64,000 nt of DNA from Ligilactobacillus pabuli. GTDB lineage: Bacteria; Bacillota; Bacilli; Lactobacillales; Lactobacillaceae. Location of the stretch: assembly GCF_022836475.1 (NCBI RefSeq), contig NZ_BQXH01000001.1, positions 1 to 64,000 of the forward strand. Direction: 5' to 3'. The notes under the pieces were generated by a model. The model worked only from the letters and a program-made list of their open reading frames with translations, was not told where the DNA came from and did no database searches. A program made the position numbers and the translations under genes. Shown one piece after another: positions 17,754-28,134 of the stretch. Numbering within the stretch: the stretch's first letter is position 1; every line of letters begins with the position of its first letter.

Positions 17754-17782
17754 TTGCAATTTAGGCGGATTTCTAGTATCTT
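17754..17782 (+). promoter_or_regulatory. Promoter of rpsO, with an upstream near-copy
   Basis: TTGCAA (17754-17759), 17 bp, TATCTT (17777-17782). About 41 bp upstream a partial copy occurs: TTGGAATTTAGGC at 17713 against TTGCAATTTAGGC at 17754, each followed by an AT-rich -10-like stretch. Together they look like tandem promoters that arose by duplication. Confidence 0.6.
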
Positions 17783-17816
17783 TAAGTCTGTACGGATTTC
17801 CGTGCAATCCTTAAAC

Positions 17817-17850
17817 TGAGTTAACCTGACTCACCGTCGCTTAACCCGGT
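17817..17850 (+). other. Possible structured rpsO leader
   Basis: Two small stems fall in the rpsO leader: TGAGT/ACTCA (17817-17821, 17829-17833) and ACCG/CGGT (17833-17836, 17847-17850), followed by a G run. S15 represses its own mRNA in several bacteria; an autoregulatory role here is inference. I see nothing else in this 311-bp divergent gap besides the promoters. Confidence 0.3.
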
Positions 17851-17885
17851 CTGGGGGACAAAAATTTGAAGGGTGGAAATTACTA

Positions 17886-18155
17886 ATGGCAATTTCAAAA
17901 GCAAAGAAAAACGAAATCATGCAGAAATATGCTCGTCATGAAGGCGACACAGGTTCTGCTGAAGTTCAAATCGCTGTCTTAACAGAAGATATTAATGAAT
18001 TGAACGCACATATCGGTCAACATAAGAAGGATTACGCTTCACAACGTGGTTTGTTAAAGAAAATCGGTCATCGCCGTAACTTGTTAGCATACTTGCGTAA
18101 TGAAGATGTTCATCGTTACCGTGACTTGATCCAAAGCCTTGGATTACGTCGTTAA
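17886..18155 (+). CDS. rpsO: 30S ribosomal protein S15
   Basis: Small-subunit protein that binds the central domain of 16S rRNA, 89 aa. Family features: [34 protein letters not shown], the [16 protein letters not shown] loop and the C-terminal [10 protein letters not shown]. The start ATG follows GGGTGG. Ends at a strong terminator before pnp, a neighbour of rpsO in most bacteria. Confidence 0.98.
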   Translation: MAISKAKKNEIMQKYARHEGDTGSAEVQIAVLTEDINELNAHIGQHKKDYASQRGLLKKIGHRRNLLAYLRNEDVHRYRDLIQSLGLRR

Positions 18156-18165
18156 AATTTTCATG

Positions 18166-18196
18166 GAAAATCACTGCGGTGGTTTTCTTTTTTTTT
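18166..18196 (+). terminator. Terminator of rpsO
   Basis: GAAAATCAC (18166-18174) pairs with GTGGTTTTC (18179-18187), one G-U pair, followed by T9. A second small hairpin of T and A runs flanked by GCC/GGC follows at about 18197-18217. Confidence 0.85.
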
Positions 18197-18347
18197 GCCT
18201 TTTTTTTAAAAAAGGGCGTAGTTGTTAGTTAATTTGCCAGGAAATCAAAATATTCTACTGTAAAACATATAAAAGCGGTTTCAAAAATTGTATACTAGAA
18301 AGGTAAATATGAACAAGGCTTAAATAAAAATATGGAGGAGATAGAGT

Positions 18348-20567
18348 ATGGCTAAAAATACATATACTATCAAATTAGCAGGACATGATTTAACGGTTGA
18401 AACTGGCGAGGTTGCTAAGCAAGCTGATGGAGCAGCACTGATTCGTTTTGGCGAAACTACAGTTTTGTCAACGGTGGTTAGTAAACCAGCGGCTCAAAAT
18501 GCGAGCTTTTTTCCGTTAACTATTAATTACGAAGAAAGAAAATACGCTGCTGGTAAAATACCTGGCGGCTTTATTAAGCGAGAGGGTAAACCTAGCGATG
18601 AAGCGACCTTAACTGCACGAATGATCGATCGCCCGCTGCGTCCGCTTTTTCCGGATGAATTTAAAGATGAAGTTCAAGTGACTAACATGGTGCTGAGTGT
18701 TGAACCTGACTGCTCACCAGCGCTAGCGGCCTTATTTGGCAGTTCACTGTGCTTAGGACTCTCGGATATCCCATTTAATGGACCTGCCGCGGCAGTTGAG
18801 GTTGGACAGGTGGATGGTCAGCTAGTACTTGCGCCTACAAATGAGCAAAAAGCAGTCTCAGCTCTAGATATCACAGTGGCTGGCACAATTGATAATATCA
18901 ATATGGTTGAAGCTGGTTGTGACCAGGTTAGCGAAGCTGCTGTGTTAGATGCTTTGGAGTTTGGACAGGCCGAAATTAAAAAATTATGTGAGTTCCAGCA
19001 AAAAATTATCGCTGAAATTGGGCTGCCTAAAGCTGAATTTGTGGCCGAACAGATTGATCAAGACTTAACTGCAGAAGTGACGGCGCAAGCAAAAGAACAG
19101 TTAAAAACTGCGATTTTAACGGTTGATAAACAAGCCAGAGACGAAAATATTAGTGCGGTTAAACAGATGATCCTTGAGCATTACGCGGTGCAAACTGAAA
19201 TGCAGCCAGAGCAAGCCGAAATTTTGGAAGATGTGTCGGAAATTTTAGATGAACTCGAGAAAAAAATCGTCAGAAAATTGATCACAGTTGAAAAAATCCG
19301 TCCTGATCACCGGGCTGTGGATGAAATTCGACCGCTGACTGCCAAAGTTGATTATATTCCACGAGTGCACGGTTCGGGGCTGTTTACGCGTGGACAGACA
19401 CAGGTGTTGTCAACGCTGACCTTAGCACCGCTTTCGGAAGGCCAAACGATCGATGGCTTAGGTGAACAAAAAATTAAGAATTTTATTCATCAGTATAATT
19501 TCCCACAATTTTCAGTGGGGGAAACTGGTCGAATGAGGGCACCGGGTCGCCGTGAAATTGGACACGGTGCGCTGGGTGAACGGGCATTATTGCCAGTAAT
19601 TCCAAGTACTGAAGATTTCCCGTATACGATCCGACTGGTCGCAGATGTGCTTGAATCAAACGGCTCATCCTCACAAGCCAGCATCTGTGCCGGAACCTTG
19701 GCGTTAATGGCAGCGGGTGTTCCAATTAAACAACCAGTTGCGGGAATTGCGATGGGGTTAGTTAAGGATGACGACAATTATACGATCTTAACAGATATTC
19801 AAGGGATGGAAGACCATTTGGGCGATATGGACTTTAAGGTCGCTGGCACTAAAACAGGCATCACAGCTTTACAGATGGACATTAAAGTTGATGGGGTTGA
19901 CCGTGAAATTTTGAAAGAAGCCTTGCAACAGGCTAAAAAAGCACGTCTTGAAATCCTGGATGTGATCGAAAAAGAGATTCCGTCACCGCGTCAACAACTC
20001 TCGCCGTATGCACCTAAGGTTGAGACAATGCAAATCGAGCAAGACCAAATTAAAGTGGTCATTGGTAAAGGTGGGGAAACGATCAATAAGATCATTGCCG
20101 AAACTGGTGTCAAGATTGATATTGAAGAAGACGGGACAGTTCGCATCATGTCTAGCGAACAAAATGAGATCGATCGCACTGAAGATATCATTAAGCGTTT
20201 GACTAAGAAGGTTAAGGTCGGTGAAATTTATGAATCAACGGTGATCCGGATCGAAAAATTTGGAGCAATTGTGGAGTTATTCAAAGGTAAGCAGGCCTTG
20301 GTTCATATTTCACAGTTGGAAAATCAACGTGTCAATCAAGTGAGCGACGTTGTCACAATTGGTGAAAAGCTTGAGGTTAAGGTAACTGAGGTTGATTTGA
20401 ACAATCGAATCAAAGCTTCGCACCGAGCCTTATTAGCGAATACTCAGTCGACAACGGCGCCACAAAAAAATTATCACGCAAATTCGCACAAAAGACCGGT
20501 AAAAAAAGGTGACAGAAATCGCAGAAATACACCTCAATTTGTGATCAAACAAAATGATGACCATTAA
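18348..20567 (+). CDS. pnp: Polyribonucleotide nucleotidyltransferase (PNPase)
   Basis: A 3'-5' phosphorolytic exoribonuclease in mRNA decay. The 739 aa contain two RNase PH domains (first about 10-220, second about 310-540 with [13 protein letters not shown] and the catalytic-region segment [13 protein letters not shown]), a KH domain with [13 protein letters not shown], and a C-terminal S1 domain ([13 protein letters not shown]). The ATG follows GGAGGAG. Followed by rnjB, placing two RNA-decay genes together, but rnjB has its own promoter. Confidence 0.98.
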   Translation: MAKNTYTIKLAGHDLTVETGEVAKQADGAALIRFGETTVLSTVVSKPAAQNASFFPLTINYEERKYAAGKIPGGFIKREGKPSDEATLTARMIDRPLRPLFPDEFKDEVQVTNMVLSVEPDCSPALAALFGSSLCLGLSDIPFNGPAAAVEVGQVDGQLVLAPTNEQKAVSALDITVAGTIDNINMVEAGCDQVSEAAVLDALEFGQAEIKKLCEFQQKIIAEIGLPKAEFVAEQIDQDLTAEVTAQAKEQLKTAILTVDKQARDENISAVKQMILEHYAVQTEMQPEQAEILEDVSEILDELEKKIVRKLITVEKIRPDHRAVDEIRPLTAKVDYIPRVHGSGLFTRGQTQVLSTLTLAPLSEGQTIDGLGEQKIKNFIHQYNFPQFSVGETGRMRAPGRREIGHGALGERALLPVIPSTEDFPYTIRLVADVLESNGSSSQASICAGTLALMAAGVPIKQPVAGIAMGLVKDDDNYTILTDIQGMEDHLGDMDFKVAGTKTGITALQMDIKVDGVDREILKEALQQAKKARLEILDVIEKEIPSPRQQLSPYAPKVETMQIEQDQIKVVIGKGGETINKIIAETGVKIDIEEDGTVRIMSSEQNEIDRTEDIIKRLTKKVKVGEIYESTVIRIEKFGAIVELFKGKQALVHISQLENQRVNQVSDVVTIGEKLEVKVTEVDLNNRIKASHRALLANTQSTTAPQKNYHANSHKRPVKKGDRNRRNTPQFVIKQNDDH

Positions 20568-20608
20568 ATGATAAAAGCGATTACACGAAGAAAATAGTCC
20601 GTTTAGGT

Positions 20609-20636
20609 CTGACTAAGTCGATAAGTATGTTATAAT
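20609..20636 (+). promoter_or_regulatory. Promoter of the rnjB leader
   Basis: CTGACT (20609-20614), 16 bp, TATAAT (20631-20636) with an extended TGT before it. Transcription would start near 20643, about 365 nt before the rnjB ATG. Confidence 0.65.
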
Positions 20637-20642
20637 GTATCA

Positions 20643-21009
20643 TTAAAAGACATGGAGCTGAAATTTAACCGTCTAAAATTCAGTAAATCAGTGGATGGGG
20701 TAGTTAAATTGTGTTTTTAGGAAGTAATTAAAGGTCTGAGTTGTGGAGTGAGACAAACTTTTACAGTAACGTACACTAATTTTATGGTTAAAATTACGCA
20801 GCAAGCTTACTAGTTGTTGGTAGTGAGTGTTAATAGTGAAGCTGTGTAAAATGCCTAGAGATAGTCAGCGTTTCGGCAAAAATTACTCAGACTTTTGCTT
20901 GAAGAAATTCATGTTGATATGACAGAATGTCTGCTTGAATTGGAGAATTTTTAAGTAGTGGTACACGGGCGAGTCGGCTTGGGTACAAATAATTAAGTGA
21001 GGTGAAGAA
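20643..21009 (+). ncRNA. Long structured 5' leader of rnjB
   Basis: About 365 nt without a convincing gene between the promoter and rnjB. Visible structure: CTGAA/TTCAG (20658-20662, 20679-20683); a nested hairpin with outer 9-bp stem TTACGCAGC/GCTGTGTAA (20794-20802, 20841-20849) and inner 7-bp stem CTTACTA/TAGTGAG (20806-20812, 20821-20827); GCAAAA/TTTTGC (20876-20881, 20893-20898); and a 10-bp stem with one mismatch, 20961-20970 with 20977-20986, just before the ribosome-binding site. A 22-codon frame (20652-20720) lacks a ribosome-binding site. The function is unknown; mRNA-level control of an RNase by a leader is a reasonable guess. I know no matching RNA family. Confidence 0.5.
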
Positions 21010-22713
21010 ATGAGTGAAATAAAAATCTCGGCACTTGGTGGTGTCAGAGAAAATGGTAAAAATATGTATATTGTTGAAGTTGGGGATGAAATTTTTATTC
21101 TCGACTGTGGATTGAAATATCCTGAAAACGAACTATTAGGGATCGATACAGTGATTCCTGATTTTGAATACTTGCGACAAAATTCTGAGAAGATTGTTGG
21201 TGTATTCTTGACTCATGGACATGCGGATGCGATAGGAGCACTGCCGTATTTTGTCAGTGAATTTAATGTTCCAGTCTTTGGTTCAGAACTAACAATTGCT
21301 CTGGCTAAAATTACGTGTGAAAATGACAGTATCTCTAAGAAATTTAAAGATTTTCACGTAATTAATGCTGAAACCGAAATTGACTTTGAAAGTGCAACAG
21401 TTTCTTTCTTTAGCACAACGCATTCAGTTCCTGAATCCTTAGGAATCGTCGTTAAAACTAAGCAAGGAAATATTGTTTATACTGGTGACTTTAAATTTGA
21501 CCAAACTGCCAGTGCAGGCTATCAAACAGATTTTGGACGTTTAGCTGAAATTGGTAAAGAAGGTGTCTTAGCTTTATTGAGTGACTCAGCCAATGCTGAA
21601 AATCCAGCTGAACCAGTGGATGAACATGTGATTGCTGATTTGATCAATGAAACGATGGAATATCATCAAGGACGGGTCATTGTCGCCTGTGTTGCTTCTA
21701 ATTTGTTGCGAGTTCAACAAGTATTTGATGCAGCAGCTGCCAGTGATCGAAAAGTCACTTTAACTGGTTTTGATGCAGAAAAAGTTGTCAACACTGCCTT
21801 AAAAATGAAGAAATTGCACTTACCAAAGAAGGGTATGTTGGTTAAACCAGCTGAAATGGATAAGGTTTCACCAGAAAAACTAGTTATTTTGGAAACTGGT
21901 CGGGCCGGAGAACCATTGAAATCCTTGTACCGGATGGCAACTGGCAAGTACAAAGGAATTAATTTAGCAGAAGGCGACTTAGCCTTTATTACCACAACAC
22001 CTTCGCATGCAATGGATACAAAGGTTGCTAAAACACGCGACATGATTTATCGTGCTGGTGCTGAAGTGAAGGCAATTTCCGATGAATACAATTCATCCGG
22101 TCATGCTAGTAAACGTGATCTCCAACTGTTGATCAACTTGTTGCATCCACAATATTTGGTGCCAATTCAAGGTGAATACCGCCTGATGTCAGCCCATGCT
22201 GAATCTGCAGAACAAGTTGGGATCAAACCACAAAACATTTTCTTATTAAAAAATGGGGATGTTTTGGAATACGCTAAAAACAAAATGATTATTGGCTCTT
22301 CAATTGACGCTGGCAACACGATGATCGATGGGAGCGGAATCGGTGATATTGGTAATATTGTGTTACGTGACCGTAAAGTTCTGTCAGACGATGGAATTTT
22401 TATTGCCGTTGTAACGATCGATCGTAAAAAACACAAGATTATTGATGCTCCAAAAATAACTTCCCGTGGATTTGTGTTCGTTAAAGCTAGTCGTGATTTG
22501 ATGACAGAAAGTGCTTCAATTGTCACTAAGGTCGTTCAGGATAATCTGGATAATAAAGAATTTGACTGGAGCCATTTGAAACAAGATATTCGCGAAAATT
22601 TGAATCATTATTTGTATGAACAAACACATCGTCACCCAGTTATTTTGCCAATTATCATGGAAGTAAATCAGCATCGTCATTACAAGAAGAAAAAACCAGT
22701 TGCTGATAAATAA
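21010..22713 (+). CDS. rnjB: Ribonuclease J2
   Basis: A beta-CASP metallo-beta-lactamase ribonuclease, 567 aa. The metal motif reads THGHADA (68-74): the last His of HxHxDH is replaced by Ala, typical of the J2 paralogue, which works as a partner of RNase J1 and has weak activity itself. The lactamase domain is followed by the beta-CASP insertion (about 200-370), the SGHAS motif (near 360) and the C-terminal domain ending in HRHPVILPIIMEV. The ATG follows GAGGTGAAGAA. RNase J1 is not in the window. It lies between pnp and a TPR gene, 20 nt apart from the latter. Confidence 0.92.
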   Translation: MSEIKISALGGVRENGKNMYIVEVGDEIFILDCGLKYPENELLGIDTVIPDFEYLRQNSEKIVGVFLTHGHADAIGALPYFVSEFNVPVFGSELTIALAKITCENDSISKKFKDFHVINAETEIDFESATVSFFSTTHSVPESLGIVVKTKQGNIVYTGDFKFDQTASAGYQTDFGRLAEIGKEGVLALLSDSANAENPAEPVDEHVIADLINETMEYHQGRVIVACVASNLLRVQQVFDAAAASDRKVTLTGFDAEKVVNTALKMKKLHLPKKGMLVKPAEMDKVSPEKLVILETGRAGEPLKSLYRMATGKYKGINLAEGDLAFITTTPSHAMDTKVAKTRDMIYRAGAEVKAISDEYNSSGHASKRDLQLLINLLHPQYLVPIQGEYRLMSAHAESAEQVGIKPQNIFLLKNGDVLEYAKNKMIIGSSIDAGNTMIDGSGIGDIGNIVLRDRKVLSDDGIFIAVVTIDRKKHKIIDAPKITSRGFVFVKASRDLMTESASIVTKVVQDNLDNKEFDWSHLKQDIRENLNHYLYEQTHRHPVILPIIMEVNQHRHYKKKKPVADK

Positions 22714-22733
22714 AGTGATGGTGAAACAACTGT

Positions 22734-23666
22734 ATGTCAGAAGAAGAGCTTAGAAATCAAAAACAGCAACAAGCTGAACAAGCGCTAGCTGAGCACAACT
22801 ATGTTGTTGCCGTACCGCTTTTCGCGGAACTTTATGAGCAGCATCAAACTAGTCGCCAAAATTATTTGTATGTGGAAGCGTTGGCCGGGACCGGTCAATA
22901 TGAAACTGCGTTGGCAGTGGCACAAGAAAATATCAATAGTTATTTGGCTGAAGATGATCGCTTAATTAGGTATATCCATGTGGCTGTTTTTGCGGGGCAA
23001 GGATTAATTGTAACCGAGCTGCTAGAAAACATTCGCAGCTATATGACTGAGATGGAAAGTCAAACTATCTTTGCTGCTTTGCAAGCAGAAACTGAAGTCT
23101 ATCAAACGCAAAAACAGGAACAATTAGAACAGGTAAAAAAGAAACTTCAGTATCTGGGCTTAGAACAGCCGCTTAAGCAACGAGCTATAGCTAAACAATC
23201 CCGCCAGCTTTCAAAAAGAGATTTTTTAAAAGCTGTGCAGGCGGCATTAGTTGATGAAAATGTTCATCCCTTGGTACGGGCAGCCTTTTTAAATGATCTT
23301 CGTTTACTACAAGTGGGGCAAGCAATTAACTACCTGACGTTTGAACATCAACAAATTCAAGTTATGCCAAACCAATTATTGGCCTTGGAAGAGACGCAAG
23401 TTTATCATGCTTTTGAAAAAATGGTGGCCGTTAAGTTTGAGCGAAGAGTTGATCTAGCGCAGAAGGTTTTGGATGAAATCACATTGAAACTGATGCTGCT
23501 TTATCCAATTTATGATGGTATCGATTCAAAATTGGAGCAGTGGTATGCAATCTTTTTAAATGACAAGGTTTTATTGGATCAATCTGAAACTAATAAAAAA
23601 CTGGCTGAACAATTAGAAAATAGCATTTCTGAGTGGGAGCCAGGAAAAAAAGAGCTAAAAAAATAA
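22734..23666 (+). CDS. TPR-like repeat protein
   Basis: A 310-aa soluble, helical protein. The N-terminal half shows tetratricopeptide-like repeats (AEQALAEHNYVVAVPLFAELYEQ, then YLYVEALAGTGQYETALAVAQEN), followed by a charged coiled-coil-like stretch (about 125-165) and a helical C terminus. No enzymatic motif or signal peptide. It starts 20 nt after rnjB with a weak site (GGTGA), so it is probably cotranscribed. A TPR gene in this position between rnjB and tuf appears common in lactobacilli (from memory), suggesting an adaptor role, not established. Confidence 0.7.
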   Translation: MSEEELRNQKQQQAEQALAEHNYVVAVPLFAELYEQHQTSRQNYLYVEALAGTGQYETALAVAQENINSYLAEDDRLIRYIHVAVFAGQGLIVTELLENIRSYMTEMESQTIFAALQAETEVYQTQKQEQLEQVKKKLQYLGLEQPLKQRAIAKQSRQLSKRDFLKAVQAALVDENVHPLVRAAFLNDLRLLQVGQAINYLTFEHQQIQVMPNQLLALEETQVYHAFEKMVAVKFERRVDLAQKVLDEITLKLMLLYPIYDGIDSKLEQWYAIFLNDKVLLDQSETNKKLAEQLENSISEWEPGKKELKK

Positions 23667-23694
23667 AAATCTTGAAAATTTTTGGTTTTTAGTA

Positions 23695-23723
23695 TTTACA
23701 AATGGAATTTCTATCTATATAAT
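23695..23723 (+). promoter_or_regulatory. tuf promoter P1
   Basis: TTTACA (23695-23700), 17 bp, TATAAT (23718-23723): near consensus and fitting for a highly expressed gene. Confidence 0.85.
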
Positions 23724-23770
23724 AATTCAAGGATTCTTCTCTATCTATAGTTTTAAGCATTTCATAATGC

Positions 23771-23799
23771 TTGGAATTATGGAGAAGAAGTAGTATAAT
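23771..23799 (+). promoter_or_regulatory. tuf promoter P2, overlapped by a hairpin
   Basis: TTGGAA (23771-23776), 17 bp, TATAAT (23794-23799). A perfect 7-bp stem with a 4-nt loop (AAGCATT/AATGCTT, 23755-23772) ends within the -35. Transcripts from P1 would carry this hairpin. Confidence 0.8.
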
Positions 23800-23866
23800 T
23801 AAAATCAAAGGATTATCGGCAAATTATTGCGGGTTTTCTTTGTAAAATCACAGGAGGTTCGTATTA

Positions 23867-25054
23867 ATGGCAAAAGAACATTACGAAAGAACAAAGCCGC
23901 ATGTTAACATTGGTACAATTGGACACGTTGACCATGGTAAATCAACTTTAACAGCTGCTATTACAAAAGTTTTATCTGAAAAAGGTTTGGCAGATTTCCA
24001 GGACTACTCATCAATTGATGCAGCCCCAGAAGAACAAGAACGTGGTATCACAATCAACACTTCTCATATTGAATATGAGACAGAAAAACGTCACTACGCT
24101 CATATTGATGCCCCAGGACATGCTGATTACGTTAAGAACATGATCACTGGTGCCGCTCAGATGGACGGTGCTATCTTGGTTGTTGCCGCAACTGATGGCC
24201 CAATGCCTCAGACTCGTGAACATATCTTGCTTGCGCGTCAGGTTGGTGTTGAATACATCGTTGTCTTCTTGAACAAGACAGACCTTGTCGATGATGATGA
24301 ATTACTTGACTTGGTTGAAATGGAAGTTCGCGATCTTTTGAGCGAATATGACTTCCCTGGTGATGATATTCCTGTTGTTCGTGGTTCTGCTCTTAAAGCC
24401 TTACAAGGTGACGAAGAAGAACAAAAACATGTTCAAGAATTACTTGATATTGTTGACGAATATATCCCAACTCCAGACCGTCCTACAGACAAGCCATTCT
24501 TGATGCCTGTCGAAGACGTCTTCACAATCACTGGCCGTGGTACTGTTGCTTCTGGCCGTATCGATCGTGGACAAGTTAAGGTCGGCGACGAAGTTGAAAT
24601 CGTTGGTTTACGCGATGACGTTATCAAGACCACAATTACTGGTGTTGAAATGTTCCGTAAGACTCTTGATGTTGGTGAAGCCGGCGATAACATCGGTGCT
24701 TTGCTTCGTGGTGTTGACCGTGAACAAGTTATCCGTGGCCAAGTTTTGGCACAACCAGGTTCAATCCAAACACACAAGAAGTTCAAGGGTGAAGTTTACG
24801 TCTTGTCAAAAGAAGAAGGCGGACGTCATACACCATTCTTCTCAAACTACCGTCCACAATTCTACTTCCATACCACTGATGTTACTGGTGTGATCGAATT
24901 GCCAGAAGGTGTAGAAATGGTTATGCCTGGTGACAACGTAACATTTACTGTTGAATTAATTTCACCAGTTGCTATCGAAAAAGGCCTTAAATTCACTGTT
25001 CGTGAAGGTGGCCGTACTGTTGGTGCCGGTGTCGTTTCCGAAATCGACGACTAA
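23867..25054 (+). CDS. tuf: Elongation factor Tu
   Basis: GTPase that brings aminoacyl-tRNA to the ribosome, 395 aa. Motifs: [10 protein letters not shown] (P loop), [31 protein letters not shown], and the C-terminal beta-barrel domains ending [13 protein letters not shown]. Codon use is strongly biased (many GTT, CGT, AAC, TTC). The ATG is preceded by AGGAGG. Single gene unit with two promoters and its own terminator. Confidence 0.99.
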   Translation: MAKEHYERTKPHVNIGTIGHVDHGKSTLTAAITKVLSEKGLADFQDYSSIDAAPEEQERGITINTSHIEYETEKRHYAHIDAPGHADYVKNMITGAAQMDGAILVVAATDGPMPQTREHILLARQVGVEYIVVFLNKTDLVDDDELLDLVEMEVRDLLSEYDFPGDDIPVVRGSALKALQGDEEEQKHVQELLDIVDEYIPTPDRPTDKPFLMPVEDVFTITGRGTVASGRIDRGQVKVGDEVEIVGLRDDVIKTTITGVEMFRKTLDVGEAGDNIGALLRGVDREQVIRGQVLAQPGSIQTHKKFKGEVYVLSKEEGGRHTPFFSNYRPQFYFHTTDVTGVIELPEGVEMVMPGDNVTFTVELISPVAIEKGLKFTVREGGRTVGAGVVSEIDD

Positions 25055-25065
25055 TCAGTTTTTCA

Positions 25066-25097
25066 AAGAGTCCGGGCGTTGCTCGGACTCTTTTTTT
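25066..25097 (+). terminator. Terminator of tuf
   Basis: AAGAGTCCG (25066-25074) pairs perfectly with CGGACTCTT (25084-25092), ending in a T7 run. Confidence 0.92.
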
Positions 25098-25179
25098 CGA
25101 TATTTTTAAACTAAACATGAGTTGAAGTGAAAAATTTGTTTTAAAAAAGCTGAATATTACTACTTTTTGCTCTGAAACA

Positions 25180-25208
25180 TTTACATTTCGGCTTTTGTAG
25201 GTTACACT
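25180..25208 (+). promoter_or_regulatory. Promoter of tig
   Basis: TTTACA (25180-25185), 17 bp, TACACT (25203-25208), about 55 nt before the tig start. Confidence 0.65.
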
Positions 25209-25262
25209 AATTGAGTATGCAATTAATAAATTGTACAAACTTATTTGCTCGGAGGGAAAATA

Positions 25263-26579
25263 ATGTCTGCAAAATGGAATAAAGAAGAAGGCACAAACAA
25301 CGGTAAACTTACCTTTGAAATCCAGCCTGAAAAAATCAAGGAAGGATTAGACACTGCCTTTGACCGTGTTAAAAAATCTTTGAATGTCCCAGGTTTCCGT
25401 AAGGGGAAGGTTCCTCGTCAGATTTTCAACAAAATGTTCGGCGAAGAATCACTTTACCAAGATGCTTTAAATGCTATCTTGCCTGAAGAATATTCAAATG
25501 CTGTTAAAGAAACTGAAATCAAACCTGTTGATCAACCTGAAATTGATGTTGAATCAATGGAGAAGGACTCCGCTTGGGTTTTGAGTGCTAAAGTGACTGT
25601 TGAACCAGAAGTTGAATTGGGTCAATACAAGGATCTTGAAGTTCTTCCACACCCAACACGTGTCTTGAAAGCTGATGTTGAAAAAGAATTGGAAAACAAA
25701 CGTCAACAACAAGCTGAATTGGTTTTGAAAGAAGACGCTGCCGCTGAAAAAGGCGATACAGTTGTGATCGATTACGAAGGCTCCGTTGATGGTGTACCAT
25801 TTGACGGTGGCAAAGGTGATAATCAATCATTAGAACTTGGTTCTAACTCTTTCATCCCTGGTTTTGAAGATCAATTAATTGGTCACAAGTCAGGTGAAGA
25901 AGTTTCTGTCGAAGTAACTTTCCCAGAAGATTATCAAGCTGCTGATTTAGCTGGTAAAGATGCTGTTTTTGCAACTAAGATCCATGAAGTTAAGGAAACA
26001 GAATTACCAGAACTTGACGATGAATTTGCCAAGGATGTTGACGAAGATGTTGACACACTTGAAGAACTCAAAGCTAAGATCAAGGAAGACTTGAAGGCTA
26101 AAAAGGTTGCTGAAGCTAAGAGTGCCATCGAAGACGAAGCAATCGGCTATGCCGTAGACAATGCTAAGATTGGCGAAATTCCAGAAGCTATGATTGAAGA
26201 AGACGTTCATCGTCAGATGGATCAATTCATGTCAAGCATGCAACAACAAGGAATCAATGCTGATATGTACTATCAATTAACAGGTACTTCTGAAGCAGAC
26301 TTACATGCTCGTTTTGCTGAAGGTTCAGAAAAACGCGTTAAGACTAACTTAGTCTTAGAAGCAATCGTTAAGGCTGAAGATATTAAAGCTAGTGAAGATG
26401 AAATTTCAGCTGAAATTAAGGATCTTGCTGGCCAATATGGTTTGGAAGAAAACGTTGTTCGTGACGCTTTATCTAACGATATGTTACAACATGACATTGC
26501 TATTAGAAAAGTTGTCGACGAAATTGCTGACTCTGCTAAGCAGACACGCAAACCAGACGAAAAGAAAGACGAAGAATAA
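25263..26579 (+). CDS. tig: Trigger factor (ribosome-bound chaperone)
   Basis: The first chaperone met by nascent chains, also a prolyl isomerase. The 438 aa show the N-terminal ribosome-binding domain with the signature [12 protein letters not shown] (near 45), the central FKBP domain (about 160-245, [19 protein letters not shown]) and a helical C-terminal chaperone domain with an acidic/basic tail. ATG 25263 lies behind GGAGGG; the open frame extends 6 codons further upstream across that site. tig-clpX is a conserved pair, here separated by a terminator. Confidence 0.97.
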   Translation: MSAKWNKEEGTNNGKLTFEIQPEKIKEGLDTAFDRVKKSLNVPGFRKGKVPRQIFNKMFGEESLYQDALNAILPEEYSNAVKETEIKPVDQPEIDVESMEKDSAWVLSAKVTVEPEVELGQYKDLEVLPHPTRVLKADVEKELENKRQQQAELVLKEDAAAEKGDTVVIDYEGSVDGVPFDGGKGDNQSLELGSNSFIPGFEDQLIGHKSGEEVSVEVTFPEDYQAADLAGKDAVFATKIHEVKETELPELDDEFAKDVDEDVDTLEELKAKIKEDLKAKKVAEAKSAIEDEAIGYAVDNAKIGEIPEAMIEEDVHRQMDQFMSSMQQQGINADMYYQLTGTSEADLHARFAEGSEKRVKTNLVLEAIVKAEDIKASEDEISAEIKDLAGQYGLEENVVRDALSNDMLQHDIAIRKVVDEIADSAKQTRKPDEKKDEE

Positions 26580-26597
26580 TTTCGTTTAAAACTAAAG

Positions 26598-26634
26598 AAT
26601 CACGGTGATCCATGCTGGTCAGCCGTGATTTTTT
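26598..26634 (+). terminator. Terminator of tig
   Basis: AATCACGG (26598-26605) with CCGTGATT (26623-26630); the inner TGATC/GGTCA extends the stem. Followed by T6 including the end of the stem. Confidence 0.85.
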
Positions 26635-26734
26635 AATAGGCACATGGATGAATAGCAGGTAATAAGCCAACTATTCGCCTTTTTAGCCTAAGTTTGATAG
26701 AATTAGCTTAATTATTAAGCAAGGGTGATATTTA

Positions 26735-27982
26735 ATGTATGAAAACATGGATGGTAATGGACCAGTAACTTGTTCATTCTGTGGTAAATCAGAAAGCCAA
26801 GTCAAGAGTATGATCTCTGGACCAGGCGTTTATATTTGTAATGAGTGTGTTGCTTTAGCACAGTCTATTATGGATGAAGAAACTAAGTCTGAAGTACAAC
26901 ATGATCTTGAGAAAGTCCCTACACCACAAGAAATTGTTGATTTGTTAAATGACTATGTAATTGGTCAAACAGAAGCAAAACGGACTTTAGCTGTCGCTGT
27001 TTATAATCATTACAAGCGCGTTAATTCAGCGATGACAGCCGATGATGATGAAACTGAATTACAAAAGAGTAATATTTGTTTAGTTGGCCCAACTGGCTCA
27101 GGGAAAACATTTTTAGCGCAAAATTTGGCACGGATCTTAAATGTTCCGTTTGCCATTGCAGACGCAACAACTTTAACCGAAGCAGGTTATGTGGGTGAAG
27201 ACGTGGAAAACATTTTGCTTAAATTATTGCAAAATGCTGATTACGATGTTGAGCGCGCTGAACATGGAATTGTCTATATTGATGAAATTGATAAGATCGC
27301 AAAAAAGAGCGAAAATGTTTCAATTACTCGTGACGTTTCAGGTGAAGGTGTTCAACAAGCACTGTTGAAAATCTTAGAAGGAACAACAGCTAATGTTCCA
27401 CCACAGGGTGGTCGTAAACATCCACAACAGGAATTTATTCAAATTGACACAACTAACATTTTGTTTATCGTTGGCGGTGCCTTTGATGGAATTGAAACTA
27501 TGGTCAAGAATCGTTTAGGCGACAAAACAATTGGTTTTGGAGCCGATTCCCACCAGAATTTTGATGAAAGTAAGAGCTTAATGCAGCAAATTATTCCAGA
27601 AGACTTATTAAAATTCGGTTTGATTCCCGAATTTATTGGACGTTTGCCAATTTTAACAGCATTAGAGAAACTTGACGAAGATGATTTGGTTCGGATCTTA
27701 ACAGAACCAAAGAATGCTTTGGTTAAGCAGTATCAGAAACTGTTGAAGATGGATGATGTTAACTTGCATTTTGCACCAGGCGCTTTGAAAGAGATTGCGC
27801 ATTTAGCAATTGATCGAAACACCGGAGCGCGTGGCTTACGTTCAATTATTGAAGCAACCATGCGTGATGTGATGTTTGATATCCCGAGTCATGAAGATAT
27901 CAAAAAGGTTTCCATCACTAAAAATACTGTCTTAGGGACAGAAAAACCGCGCATTGAGAAAAAAGATGTTAAAGCATCATAG
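26735..27982 (+). CDS. clpX: ClpX ATPase subunit of the ClpXP protease
   Basis: AAA+ unfoldase that feeds proteins into ClpP. The 415 aa begin with the C4 zinc-binding domain (Cys13, Cys16, Cys35, Cys38), then Walker [10 protein letters not shown] (near 119), Walker [11 protein letters not shown], pore loop GYVGED, and sensor/arginine regions [10 protein letters not shown]. An IGF-type loop for ClpP docking is present (KTIGFGAD). The ATG follows AAGGGTGAT. No CtsR or CIRCE-type operator is seen in the upstream gap. Confidence 0.98.
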   Translation: MYENMDGNGPVTCSFCGKSESQVKSMISGPGVYICNECVALAQSIMDEETKSEVQHDLEKVPTPQEIVDLLNDYVIGQTEAKRTLAVAVYNHYKRVNSAMTADDDETELQKSNICLVGPTGSGKTFLAQNLARILNVPFAIADATTLTEAGYVGEDVENILLKLLQNADYDVERAEHGIVYIDEIDKIAKKSENVSITRDVSGEGVQQALLKILEGTTANVPPQGGRKHPQQEFIQIDTTNILFIVGGAFDGIETMVKNRLGDKTIGFGADSHQNFDESKSLMQQIIPEDLLKFGLIPEFIGRLPILTALEKLDEDDLVRILTEPKNALVKQYQKLLKMDDVNLHFAPGALKEIAHLAIDRNTGARGLRSIIEATMRDVMFDIPSHEDIKKVSITKNTVLGTEKPRIEKKDVKAS

Positions 27983-27988
27983 CTAAGG

Positions 27989-28018
27989 CGACGACTCGTG
28001 GATACGGGTCGTTGTTTT
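27989..28018 (+). terminator. Terminator of clpX
   Basis: A 10-bp stem, CGACGACTCG (27989-27998) with CGGGTCGTTG (28005-28014), two G-U pairs; the following T run is short (TTTT), so termination may be partial. Confidence 0.7.
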
Positions 28019-28134
28019 GTCTAAATGCAAAATTTTTTAGGATAAAGATTTCAATTTACTTTATTTATTTTTTTATTTTTGCTATGCTTGACGAAGAGAT
28101 GTAATTTTTGAGAAACATTTAGGAGGCTACAGTG

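Noticed and set aside
20652-20720. 22-codon frame in the rnjB leader as a leader peptide
   Set aside because: No ribosome-binding site and no codon run suggestive of attenuation; kept only as a note in the leader entry.
24433-24893. Long antisense and alternative-frame open frames inside tuf, and similar ones in typA, tig, efp and rpsB
   Set aside because: These are products of strong codon bias in highly expressed genes; they lack start signals and resemble no family.
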